The notes under the pieces: model-generated | Databases searched by the model: none | Told to the model about the DNA's origin: nothing | Seen by the model: the letters and a program-made list of their open reading frames with translations, nothing else | Translations under genes and position numbers: made by a program | Assembly: GCA_016715885.1 (NCBI GenBank) | Contig: JADJXL010000002.1 | Coordinates: forward strand, 558,001 to 622,000 | DNA length: 64,000 nt | Direction: 5' to 3' | From: Polyangiaceae bacterium | Lineage (GTDB): Bacteria; Myxococcota_A; Polyangia; Polyangiales; Polyangiaceae | Shown: positions 27,613 to 35,977 of the stretch, piece by piece | Layout of the letters: every line of letters begins with the position of its first letter | Numbering within the stretch: the stretch's first letter is position 1

Positions 27613-28209
27613 ATGAGGGCCCTCGATCTGCTAGCGCCGCTCTTTTTCTCGCGCGCCTCACAGGCCGCGCAGGAAGACGAGCTCATCGAGCGGCTGCGCC
27701 GAGGAGATAACGCGGCGATCGCCGAGGTGTATGACGAACATTACGCCTCGGTGCGCGCCTTTGCCCGGCGCCTCACGGGCGACGATGCGGCGGCCGAGGA
27801 CCTCGTCCACGACGTGTTCGTGACCCTTCCGAGCGCGGCGCAGCGTTTTCGGGGCGAATCGTCGCTGAAGACGTTTCTCGTGTCGATCGCCGTGAACCAC
27901 GCGCGGCATTATGTGCGCGCTGCTGCGCGACGGCGCGCGATGATGGAGAAGCTCGGGTGCGAACCTTTGCCGGAGACGCCGAACCCTGAGCGCGAGGTAA
28001 ACCGCGCGGCGCTCGCAAAGGCGCTGCATCGCGCGCTCGACGAGCTGCCTGACGCGCAACGAGTGGCTTTCGTGCTCTGCGAAGTGGAGGAGCGGAGCGC
28101 GCGAGAAGCGGCGGAGATCATGGGCGTACCCGAGGCGACGGCGCGCACGCGCTTGTTCCACGCGAAGCAGAAGCTCCGGGCCCTGCTCGACGAGGAGGAG
28201 AGCCGATGA
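27613..28209 (+). CDS. ECF-type RNA polymerase sigma factor
   Basis: 198 residues. Sigma region 2 spans about 22-95 (YDEHYASVRAFARRLTGDDAAAEDLVHDVFV) and region 4 about 135-190 (DELPDAQRVAFVLCEVEERSAREAAEIMGVPEATARTRLFHAKQKL), which binds the -35 element. Directs transcription of an envelope-type regulon. The next gene, overlapping by 4 bp, encodes a one-helix membrane protein that is probably its regulator. The start ATG has GAGGGG upstream. Confidence 0.92.
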   Translation: MRALDLLAPLFFSRASQAAQEDELIERLRRGDNAAIAEVYDEHYASVRAFARRLTGDDAAAEDLVHDVFVTLPSAAQRFRGESSLKTFLVSIAVNHARHYVRAAARRRAMMEKLGCEPLPETPNPEREVNRAALAKALHRALDELPDAQRVAFVLCEVEERSAREAAEIMGVPEATARTRLFHAKQKLRALLDEEESR

Positions 28210-29039
28210 AAGACGAACTGCTCCGCGAGGCGACGCGCGCGCTGCGCGAGGAAGCCGATGGATCGCCTGGAAAGCAAGCCGAAACGCGCGCGCGCATCGT
28301 GCGCACGCTGAAGGAGCGCCGTGCACGAAAGCTCGCAGCGATTCGCGTGTTCGTGCCGATCGCCGCGGTGCTCGTCGGCTCGGTCGCGTGGGCGTCGGCG
28401 ACACATCGATTGCCTGGCGTGTGGTACGAATTGAAAGACAATTTGGGCTTTGGGCGGGCGGAAGTTGAAGAGGCGCCGGTGGATGTGCCCGCAGATCCGC
28501 CCGCGCCTCGGCGGGTCGCGAAAGCGCTCGATGTGAAAGCGCCCGAGCCTGCAGCAGAAGTTGTCGAGGCACCTGCACCGACCGACGTGGAGCCTGCGCC
28601 GCAGCCCGAGGACGTGGAAGGCCAAGCCGCAGCGGCGCCAAAGATGGCCGCGGCTGCGCCCCCGCGGATCGTTGCGCCGACCGATGTGCCGAAGGTGGAC
28701 GCGGCGCCCGCGGACGTGCCGAAGGTGGACGCGGCGGCTGCTGCGCCCGAGGTGCGCGTCGATCCGGCCGAGGCGCTTTATCGCGCCGCACACGAGGCTC
28801 ATTTCGTCACGCGTAATTCGAGCGCGGCGCTCGCGGCGTGGGACGCGTACCTCGCGGCCGCACCGCGCGGGCGTTTCGCACTGGAGGCTCGTTACAATCG
28901 CGCGCTTTGCCTCGTGAGGCTCGGGCGCAAGGCCGAGGCGCAACGAGCGCTCGAGCCTTTTGCTGCCGGTGCGTATGGCGGTTATCGTAAAGCCGAGGCC
29001 CGTTCGCTCGTCGATGCAATGCAAGGGGGCGCGCCGTGA
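28206..29039 (+). CDS. single-pass membrane protein with TPR-like C-terminus, probable anti-sigma
   Basis: 277 residues. The cytoplasmic N-terminus (about 1-45) is helical and charged (ATRALREEADGSPGKQAETR). One membrane helix follows near 47-65. A long Ala/Pro/Val/Glu-rich region then includes two copies of TDVPKVDAA/ADVPKVDAA. A C-terminal TPR-like pair (about 200-275) contains FVTRNSSAALAAWDAYLAAAPRGRFALEARYNRALC. The position right after the ECF sigma gene and the topology suggest an anti-sigma factor, although the short N-terminus has no visible zinc motif. Confidence 0.75.
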   Translation: MKDELLREATRALREEADGSPGKQAETRARIVRTLKERRARKLAAIRVFVPIAAVLVGSVAWASATHRLPGVWYELKDNLGFGRAEVEEAPVDVPADPPAPRRVAKALDVKAPEPAAEVVEAPAPTDVEPAPQPEDVEGQAAAAPKMAAAAPPRIVAPTDVPKVDAAPADVPKVDAAAAAPEVRVDPAEALYRAAHEAHFVTRNSSAALAAWDAYLAAAPRGRFALEARYNRALCLVRLGRKAEAQRALEPFAAGAYGGYRKAEARSLVDAMQGGAP

Positions 29040-30607
29040 TTCGTTTCGCGCGGAGGCTCGCCATCTGCGCGGCGTGGGCGTTTGTCGTGGCGACGTATGC
29101 GGCCGGCGCGCGCGCGGACGCACCGGCCGCGGCCGAGGTCGCGCTCGTGGTCGAGGGTTTGCCGTGGGACATCGATCCGGAATCGGTGCGCGTGGCCATT
29201 GGGCGCGAAATAGGGAGCGGCGTCGTCTTTGCGGGGAAAACGCCGGACGGGAAGGCGGCGCTCGTTTTACGCGGCGAACCCGGGCGCCGCATTGCATTGA
29301 CGTATCGATCGCCCGAAGGGGGCGGTAAACACATCGAGCGTACGATTGATTTGCCCGACGATCCGGAAAATGCGGCGGAGACGATTGCGCTGCTCGCCGG
29401 CAACCTCACGCGCGACGAAGCGGCGGAGCTTGCGGCCCTATTGGGAAAACGGCCGGAGGCAGAGCCGAGCGTCGACGAGGCGATTGCGCCGAGCCCGACG
29501 CCTGACGAGCCTGTCGTGGCCGAAAAAGGCACAGAGCCGGCACCCGAAAAGGAAACGCTGCGCGATTCGGCCAATCCGCCCGTGCGGCTGGCTGTGCGCC
29601 GTGCGGCTGCGCCGAACGATATGCCGGTGCCCAGTCCTTGCGCACGCCCGACGAATATGCGTGAATTCGCCGGTGCCGATGTGGTGCCGCACCTTGGCAC
29701 ATCGAGGTTCACGGGGACGGACACGGTTCGCGCGATATCGGCGAATTTGTTGGCGGGGTATTCGAGGGGCCTTTCGGGATTGGAGATCGGCTTTGGGCTG
29801 AACATCCAGCGTGAATTCGCGTGCGGGGTGCAAATCGTCGGCGTCGGCAATGTCGTGGCGCGCGAGGTGCGCGGCGTGCAGTTGGCGCTGGGATTCAATT
29901 ACACGAGCAACCTTAACGGCACGCAGATCGGCGGCGTCAATGTGGCGCCTGGCGCGATGTATGGCGTCCAGGCGGGCGCGGTCGATTACGCGAGCGACGT
30001 CCGCGGCGTGCAGCTTGGCGTCGTCTCGATTGCGGACGAGGTGACGGGATGGCAAGTCGGTGGCGTCAACATTGCCACGGGCGACGTGAAGGGCGTGCAG
30101 ATTGGCATCATCAATTATGCGGATACGTCCACCTATTCATTTGGCCTCATCAACATCGTTCGCCGCGGGCGTCTCCATTTCGACGTTTGGGGGCAGGAGT
30201 CTGGCGTTTTCATGGCTGGCTTCGAGCACGGCAGCGATCATTTCCACAATATTTACGGCGCCGGATTCCGCGCGACCGGCGACGAGCCGCGTGGGGTCTT
30301 GACGCTCGGTCTCGGCGGCCGCGTAGTTCTCAGCGAGCGACTTTCGCTCGATATCGACGTCCTTGGCTATTCGCACCACGACATCGACGATTTGGCGCCG
30401 ACCGCATTCGTTGCGCAAGCGCGCGCGCTCGTATCGGTCCAAATGGGTGCCAATCTTGGCGCATTCGCGGGTCCGAGCTACAGCGTCGTGGCGGCCATTT
30501 CGCCCGCAGAAGCGCAAATGGCTCCCTACGACACTTCGAATCTCGACCCGAACTCGAATCCGCTTTTGGGTTGGCCCGGCATCACGGCCGGCGTTCGCAC
30601 ATTCTGA
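29036..30607 (+). CDS. outer surface protein with GVxxGxxN tandem repeats (LA_2272-like)
   Basis: 523 residues. Signal peptide probably cleaved after AAGARA near residue 28. A periplasmic-like domain and a Pro/Glu spacer follow. A repeat region (about 265-385) has six imperfect units of about 22 residues with the pattern GVQxGxVNxAxxVRGVQLGVxxxA, as in LA_2272-family surface repeat proteins. The C-terminal ~120 residues look like beta-barrel strands. The start overlaps the stop of the preceding gene, so it is the third gene of the sigma operon and a likely effector. Confidence 0.72.
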   Translation: MIRFARRLAICAAWAFVVATYAAGARADAPAAAEVALVVEGLPWDIDPESVRVAIGREIGSGVVFAGKTPDGKAALVLRGEPGRRIALTYRSPEGGGKHIERTIDLPDDPENAAETIALLAGNLTRDEAAELAALLGKRPEAEPSVDEAIAPSPTPDEPVVAEKGTEPAPEKETLRDSANPPVRLAVRRAAAPNDMPVPSPCARPTNMREFAGADVVPHLGTSRFTGTDTVRAISANLLAGYSRGLSGLEIGFGLNIQREFACGVQIVGVGNVVAREVRGVQLALGFNYTSNLNGTQIGGVNVAPGAMYGVQAGAVDYASDVRGVQLGVVSIADEVTGWQVGGVNIATGDVKGVQIGIINYADTSTYSFGLINIVRRGRLHFDVWGQESGVFMAGFEHGSDHFHNIYGAGFRATGDEPRGVLTLGLGGRVVLSERLSLDIDVLGYSHHDIDDLAPTAFVAQARALVSVQMGANLGAFAGPSYSVVAAISPAEAQMAPYDTSNLDPNSNPLLGWPGITAGVRTF

Positions 30608-30633
30608 TTCGACCGACCCTCAAACCTCGTAAG

Positions 30634-31872
30634 TCATTCACCAAGAATCGCTCGCGCACATCGCTCGGCCGCCTCCATGATGCCATCCACGTCGAACGGC
30701 TGCCCCGTGCATTCCCCAACGGCCCACAATCCGTCTCCCGCGCGACCATTTCGATCGCATTCGATTGCATAACCGCGATCCGCCTCGAATCGCACGGACG
30801 CCCCCGCCTGCGCCGCAAGCTCGAATGCCGGCGCACCGTGACTCGAAACCCCTACGACCTTCGTCCGAATCGTTTTCTCGCCTTGTCCATCACGCACGGT
30901 CACGCTCTTGACCCCACTCGTTCCTCGCACGCCCACGATGGCGTCTTCGCCAATGCGTATCACCCGATCCCCGAGGCGCCTCCCCAGCTCGTCAGCCCAA
31001 AAGCCGTCCCCTACCACGACAAACGCCTCTTCCGGCTCCACGCCGTACGCCAGCATCACGCATAACGCTCGTGCCGAAAACACGCCTGGCAAATCATTGC
31101 CGCCGAATGCGAGCACCCCATCATGCGCGCCCGTCGCGAATACCTTGTCGTTGGCTCGAACGACCACCGCTTCGTCCGCCGTTGCCACCACGACCTCGCC
31201 CAGATAAACCCCCGCTGCGGTGGCCCGGACAAACACCGTCGCTTCTTTGGGACGCAGCGAATCGCATAGCTCGGTGCGATCAGGCAATGCATTGAGCGAC
31301 CCGCCGATCCGCACGCCATCGTCCACCAGCACAACGCGTTTGCCTCGAGCTTCGAGCCGACGCGTCACGACGAGCCCCGCGAGGCCTGCGCCAATCACCA
31401 CGACGTCTGCATCGACACGACGCGCAGGCTGCATCGGCTGCGCTTCCGACGGCAGCCGTCCGAGGCCGGATATTTTGCGTGCAAAGCTTTGAACGAGCGG
31501 GCCGAGCGCCGGCACGTCCGTCATGAAGTGATGATGATCGAAGCCGTGCGGAAAGAGCCAATCGTTCACCCTCAAAAGATCCGCCTTGCGCGATCCTACG
31601 ACGTTTTGCGACTCGATGCGTTCGTCGCCGCGCGCTGGCTCGAGACACGTCATCACGTTCGGCGTGCCTTGCACGCGCATCAAACAACCTTCGCAACCAC
31701 CTCGCATGCACGATGCGCTTCGCGGCCTGTGAAGCTTGGGGCTGCGCGAAAGGATGGTTTTTCCCGCTGCGAGGAGCGATACGGCCAGAGGTTCTCCACG
31801 CTCGGCAGGCAAGGCTGACCCATCGAGGTAGACTGTGACTGGATCTCGGAGTGGCCCTGTGCGCCGAAACAT
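30634..31872 (-). CDS. 2Fe-2S/FAD oxidoreductase, sarcosine (or opine) oxidase alpha-like
   Basis: 412 residues. The N-terminal domain (about 10-85) resembles Fer2_4 ferredoxins, with SASCMRGGCEGCLMRVQG and a fourth Cys in MTCLEPA. A pyridine-nucleotide/FAD domain begins near residue 140 with DVVVIGAGLAGLVVTRRL. This is the layout of the N-terminal half of SoxA or of fused HcnA-HcnB-like proteins; the C-terminal GcvT-like half is absent, as is any beta subunit gene nearby. The substrate is therefore unknown. Divergent from the amidase gene. The start was chosen to match the domain start. Confidence 0.75.
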   Translation of the reverse strand: MFRRTGPLRDPVTVYLDGSALPAERGEPLAVSLLAAGKTILSRSPKLHRPRSASCMRGGCEGCLMRVQGTPNVMTCLEPARGDERIESQNVVGSRKADLLRVNDWLFPHGFDHHHFMTDVPALGPLVQSFARKISGLGRLPSEAQPMQPARRVDADVVVIGAGLAGLVVTRRLEARGKRVVLVDDGVRIGGSLNALPDRTELCDSLRPKEATVFVRATAAGVYLGEVVVATADEAVVVRANDKVFATGAHDGVLAFGGNDLPGVFSARALCVMLAYGVEPEEAFVVVGDGFWADELGRRLGDRVIRIGEDAIVGVRGTSGVKSVTVRDGQGEKTIRTKVVGVSSHGAPAFELAAQAGASVRFEADRGYAIECDRNGRAGDGLWAVGECTGQPFDVDGIMEAAERCARAILGE

Positions 31873-32037
31873 GCGTCTAGAGCGCGTATAGCACGGGTGC
31901 TTCGAGCTTGCTCGACAACGTAGGGGTTCAAACCTGCCAAGCTCGACCATTTGTCGTGGGCATGTGGGTTGCTTGCCTCGAGCCCTTGTGCCGAAGGCGC
32001 TCGATGCTTTTTCACTCCAACGACAAGAGGCTCAGCT

Positions 32038-33237
32038 ATGACGCGTACGCTCGGCTTGCGGATGATTTTGCCCGTCATATCGACATCCCTGCTGCTCACC
32101 GGATGTGGTGACGCGGGAATGGAGTTCGCAGAGAATTTTGGGGGTACGGAGGCGCCGGGCGTCAAACAATATCCATATCAGGCGCAATTCGAGGCAGCGT
32201 CGAAAAAGTTCAACGTGCCGGTGCCGATTCTCGTGGCGATCGGGTATTCCGAAACGCGCCTTTATCACGTCCCCGGGGAAGAATCGGACATCGAAGGATT
32301 ACCGCCGACGTATGGTGTCATGGCTTTGCGTGGCGACGCCATTTCAAAAGGCGCCGAGCTCGCGGGTGTCCCGGAAACGGACGTCCAAGCAGACCCAGGG
32401 GCAAACATCATGGCCGCGGCCGCATTGCTCGATCAGCACGCCACGACCCTCGATGTCGATCGTGACGACCTTGGCGCGTGGGCGCCCGCCATTGCCGCAT
32501 TGTTCGACAATCCAAACCTCGAAGCGTCCTCGCATTTCATTCACGAGGAAGTGTATCGCGTGCTCCGTGAAGGCATCACCGCACCCGAGGACAGCGGCAT
32601 GGGCGAAATTCTAAAAGCCGTCCGGCACGTCACCGCCAATTTCCCGTTTCTGCACGTGACGCTGCGTGGAGGCGAGCTGCCCCGAGCGTTTTATTCAGGC
32701 GCGATATGGCGACCGGCGCCGGCAGCCAATTACACGTCGGGGCGCAGAGGTCACGACGTCGAGCTTCTCGTCGTGCACACCTGCGCTGGCAGTTATACGT
32801 CCTGTTGGGGCTGGTTGACGTCGCTGAAAAATCCCAGCAGGACGAGCGCCCATTACGTCGTCAATGAGACCGGCTCGGAGGTCTCGGCGCTCGTCGACGA
32901 AATGGATACGGCGCACCACGTCGGCAAATCGTGGCAAGGGCTTCCGACGAACCCGCGTTCGATCGGTATCGAACACGGCGGTTTTTCGTACTCGCTTGCC
33001 AACCCATGGACCGAAGGACAACTCGCCGCGTCGGCCAACCTCGCGTGCGATGTCGTCAAACGCCACAACCTCGTACGCGACCGCAATCATATCCTTGGCC
33101 ATTACCAACCCGATCCCGTCAATCGCCCGAATGATCCGGGCATCGACTTTCCCTGGGCCGTTTACATGAGCCGCATCACTGAATGCCTCGGCGAGTCCGG
33201 TGGTGATAAAGATGGTGACAAACGAGGTGTACGGTGA
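32038..33237 (+). CDS. N-acetylmuramoyl-L-alanine amidase lipoprotein
   Basis: 399 residues. The signal peptide ends with lipobox LLLTGC (Cys22). Residues about 45-190 form a helical region with a transglycosylase-like pattern (NVPVPILVAIGYSETRL) that may bind murein. The Amidase_2 domain runs about 240-390: zinc ligands are probably His in LLVVHTC and His in ILGHYQPDP; GIEHGGF is also typical. It should hydrolyse the MurNAc-L-Ala bond in the periplasm. The ATG was preferred over an upstream frame start because the signal peptide begins there. Confidence 0.83.
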   Translation: MTRTLGLRMILPVISTSLLLTGCGDAGMEFAENFGGTEAPGVKQYPYQAQFEAASKKFNVPVPILVAIGYSETRLYHVPGEESDIEGLPPTYGVMALRGDAISKGAELAGVPETDVQADPGANIMAAAALLDQHATTLDVDRDDLGAWAPAIAALFDNPNLEASSHFIHEEVYRVLREGITAPEDSGMGEILKAVRHVTANFPFLHVTLRGGELPRAFYSGAIWRPAPAANYTSGRRGHDVELLVVHTCAGSYTSCWGWLTSLKNPSRTSAHYVVNETGSEVSALVDEMDTAHHVGKSWQGLPTNPRSIGIEHGGFSYSLANPWTEGQLAASANLACDVVKRHNLVRDRNHILGHYQPDPVNRPNDPGIDFPWAVYMSRITECLGESGGDKDGDKRGVR

Positions 33238-33383
33238 CCAAAAATCAGCAATTGGGCGGAGGTGCGTGGCAGAGCCTTGGCACGTTTCCATTCACGGCCG
33301 GTCATCACGTCGTCGCCGATGCCATTCAAATTCGTTGACGCGTTTTCAAAGGGCCCGCCTTTGGCGCATTCGTTGGCTCGCGC

Positions 33384-34442
33384 TCACGGCTTTGCCGATG
33401 GAGCAACATCGGGTGAGCCTCGACCTTGGCGAACGAGCGACAACGTCATTCCCAGTGCGGCAAGCGCCCACGCGCCAAGCGCCACGTAGACGAATACACG
33501 CGAAATGGAAAGCAAATACCCCGCATCGACGACGTGCGATAACCGCGCCGTGCAGACGGTGTACATGCCGAGCGGGAAGACGGCGCCCCAATATAGAGGA
33601 TCATAACGGAGCGGGAATCGTCGTACAAGATGCCGCCACGCGCCCAAAATGAGGAGCATCGGGATCCACCAGGTCGCCGTCGCCCACCACGCCAAGGTCA
33701 ATCCGCGCACGAACGGGAGCACCTGGTCGATGACCGGCGAATGAGGCGCCGCGGCGACGAGCATCGTGCCAGCAAGCGTCGAAATGGCCGCCGCACCCAT
33801 GTTGATCCAATAAGGCGGCGCCAAATCCGAGGGGCTCATCGCGAAGAATGCATAACGATAAAAAATGAGCGAAATGATCCACAAATAAAGCATGCCGGCC
33901 CCGAGCCACATCGCGAGGCAAAACAAAAGCGCAATGGGCGCGCTATCCCCGAAATGCGGCGCGAGCTGCGCGCCGAGCACGCTCACCGATTGCGCAGCGA
34001 CGACGGATACGAGCCAGCCGCCGTTGATCCCCTCGGCCAACGCAGGCTTCTCCGGCTTCACGACGATGATCGTGAACACCGCATACGTGAGCAGCGCCCA
34101 AAGCACTATCCCCGCCACCCAGAACGCAAATGCAGCGCGAGGCGCATCGGCAACCAATAGGCACTGGGAACCAAATACGGAGGTCGCCGCCACGGTCGTG
34201 AAAAAGCCGACCGAACGACCGTGGTTGCGAAAATCGGCAATCACCTGCGACGGGTGGCGCACGAATCGCACCATCGTGAGGATCCAAAGCGCCGGGTAGA
34301 ATGCAAGATTGAGCGCAAAGAGCACCTTCGCCGGAACAAAGAGCTCCATCGTGTGACAAGCCAACGAGACGATACCGGTCGCCATGACCAGCGCGAAATA
34401 CGCCGGGTGCATCGCGGCAAGTCGCCCCGGCGAGGTGGTCAT
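33384..34442 (-). CDS. SLAC1/TehA-family anion channel or exporter
   Basis: 352 residues with about ten membrane helices. The start MHPAYFALVMATGIVSLACH and GMLYLWIISLIFYRYAF resemble the SLAC1/TehA family of voltage-dependent anion channels and sulfite/tellurite exporters. It is the last gene of an operon with a NasA-like molybdoenzyme and overlaps the preceding gene by 4 bp. SLAC1 homologues conduct nitrate and chloride, so I infer passage of the enzyme's anion substrate or product, but this is unproven. Confidence 0.8.
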   Translation of the reverse strand: MTTSPGRLAAMHPAYFALVMATGIVSLACHTMELFVPAKVLFALNLAFYPALWILTMVRFVRHPSQVIADFRNHGRSVGFFTTVAATSVFGSQCLLVADAPRAAFAFWVAGIVLWALLTYAVFTIIVVKPEKPALAEGINGGWLVSVVAAQSVSVLGAQLAPHFGDSAPIALLFCLAMWLGAGMLYLWIISLIFYRYAFFAMSPSDLAPPYWINMGAAAISTLAGTMLVAAAPHSPVIDQVLPFVRGLTLAWWATATWWIPMLLILGAWRHLVRRFPLRYDPLYWGAVFPLGMYTVCTARLSHVVDAGYLLSISRVFVYVALGAWALAALGMTLSLVRQGRGSPDVAPSAKP

Positions 34443-34663
34443 CGGCGTCCGAGGTAACGCAAAAGGCCAAGGTTGAGCGCGAGGCACGCGAAACTGGCCC
34501 CGAGAGCAGGCCAAACCACGGCGTCGTCACCGCCGAGAAACGCGTTCATCGTCGCAGTGAGAAGCCAAAGCTGGAGGACGACCAGCAGCAGCACGAAGCA
34601 CAGGACGCCATAGACGACCGTGGTTCGCTGCGCGCGCGTCGATTGGCGAGCCGGGCGCGACAT
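34439..34663 (-). CDS. small two-helix membrane protein (DUF6755-like)
   Basis: 74 residues. A basic N-terminus (MSRPARQSTRAQR) is followed by two helices (about 15-38 and 50-68) separated by a short loop, ending LLRYLGRR. It is encoded between the Rieske and channel genes, sharing bases with both (TGATG and ATGA), so the product is probably an integral part of the complex. The best-fitting family name I recall is DUF6755, which is found beside Rieske proteins; no molecular function is known. Confidence 0.75.
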   Translation of the reverse strand: MSRPARQSTRAQRTTVVYGVLCFVLLLVVLQLWLLTATMNAFLGGDDAVVWPALGASFACLALNLGLLRYLGRR

Positions 34664-35319
34664 CAACCGGTCCTCGCGGTCACATCGACGGCGAATACCT
34701 CGCCATCGACGATGTCGAGTTCGATCTGCGGCAGCGGCCGCGGCGGCGGCCCCGATATGTTGCGGCCCGTCGCAAGATCGAAGTAGCCCTTGTGGCACGC
34801 GCAGAGAAACACGCCCTCGTCGAAGCGCGGCACCACCGCGCACGCAAGGTGCGTGCACTTCTGGCTGAACGCGACGAGCTTGTTTTCGGCAAGGCGAACC
34901 AGCAAACACGGATCGTGGTCGCTCGGGTAATCGAACATCAGCGACTGACCCACGGGCACGTCGGTCACCGCGGCAATCCGCTTGCGCGGCGGCGACGGAC
35001 GTCGCTGCCGGACCAAGCTCTGCCCCGCGATCCAACCCTGCCCAGCGACGAACGCCCCGCTGGTCAGCACGAGGAACCGCGTGAAGTCACGCCGCGCGAC
35101 GTGGTGATCCTGCGGCCAGTCGATCGCAAAGTCGTGCCGCCACCGCGGCTGCTCCTCCATCGGCCGGCCGTCCGGTGGCACCGTGATGTCCTCGGGGTCG
35201 CGCGTCGGCCCATACACGTCCGCTTGCGCCGTGCCCGTGAGCCCCTGGCGATCGGCGGCGTCGATCCGCGCGTCGAGCGCCAGATCCTCCTCGAAACGAC
35301 TCTGCGGATCGTCGGCCAT
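34663..35319 (-). CDS. Tat-anchored Rieske 2Fe-2S protein
   Basis: 218 residues. The N-terminal ~55 residues are polar. A twin-Arg-like segment ARRDFTRFLVLTSGAFVAG leads into a hydrophobic helix (about 60-80), suggesting Tat-dependent export with a membrane anchor. The Rieske fold follows: CTHLAC and CACHKGYFD supply the two Cys and two His cluster ligands. It probably accepts or donates electrons on the periplasmic side, unlike the molybdoenzyme and ferredoxin of the same operon, which lack export signals. It begins 1 base after the ferredoxin gene stop. Confidence 0.85.
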   Translation of the reverse strand: MADDPQSRFEEDLALDARIDAADRQGLTGTAQADVYGPTRDPEDITVPPDGRPMEEQPRWRHDFAIDWPQDHHVARRDFTRFLVLTSGAFVAGQGWIAGQSLVRQRRPSPPRKRIAAVTDVPVGQSLMFDYPSDHDPCLLVRLAENKLVAFSQKCTHLACAVVPRFDEGVFLCACHKGYFDLATGRNISGPPPRPLPQIELDIVDGEVFAVDVTARTG

Positions 35320-35320
35320 G

Positions 35321-35977
35321 TCAGACCTCCACCTGCGCAAAGGGGTCGGCGTCGTCACCCACCACCGGCAGCCGCACCGCACGGCTCGGCGGGCGCTCAT
35401 CCATCGCCGCGGTCACGTCGATCTGCGCAGGCGCCGCCGGCCGCCGCGGCACCATCACGTTGACCCGCGTCCGGATCACCTGGTCCCCAAATCGAAACGT
35501 GTTCGTCGGCATCGACTGCGGCCGCAACGCGTGAATCTGCTCGCGTGTCCCAAAGAACAACGCCTGACTTGGACACACCGTCGCGCACATCGGCTTCTTG
35601 CCGACCGACGTCCGGTCGTAACACATGTCGCACTTCATCATGATCGCCCGATCGATGTACAGCTCGGGCACCCCGAACGGACATGCAACCACGCAGTTAC
35701 CGCATGCAATGCAGCGCGGCTTGCGCGCGCTCTGCACCACACCGTCGCCAGTGCGCTTGATCGCATCGGCCGGGCAAACCTCCGCGCACGTCGGCTGTTC
35801 GCAATGCATGCACACGACGGGCACCGTCTGCACCGACGCCCCGCGATCGACGAATTCCAGGTGAATCATCGATTCGCCCCGGTGCGTATCGCATTCGGTG
35901 CACGCCTCCACGCACGACCGGCACCCGATGCAACGGCTCGGGTCGACGAAAAACTCGAGATGCCGCGGGACGCTCAT
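35321..35977 (-). CDS. four-cluster ferredoxin-type electron-transfer subunit
   Basis: 218 residues, HycB/NrfC-like. Four Cys clusters: CIGCRSCVEAC, CMHCEQPTCAEVC, CIACGNCVVAC, and CDMCYDRTSVGKKPMC plus ATVCP. No export signal, so cytoplasmic. The ~50 residues after the last cluster are basic and not conserved by eye. It should wire electrons between the molybdopterin subunit and the membrane subunits. The start overlaps the stop of the catalytic subunit gene (ATGA). Confidence 0.9.
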   Translation of the reverse strand: MSVPRHLEFFVDPSRCIGCRSCVEACTECDTHRGESMIHLEFVDRGASVQTVPVVCMHCEQPTCAEVCPADAIKRTGDGVVQSARKPRCIACGNCVVACPFGVPELYIDRAIMMKCDMCYDRTSVGKKPMCATVCPSQALFFGTREQIHALRPQSMPTNTFRFGDQVIRTRVNVMVPRRPAAPAQIDVTAAMDERPPSRAVRLPVVGDDADPFAQVEV

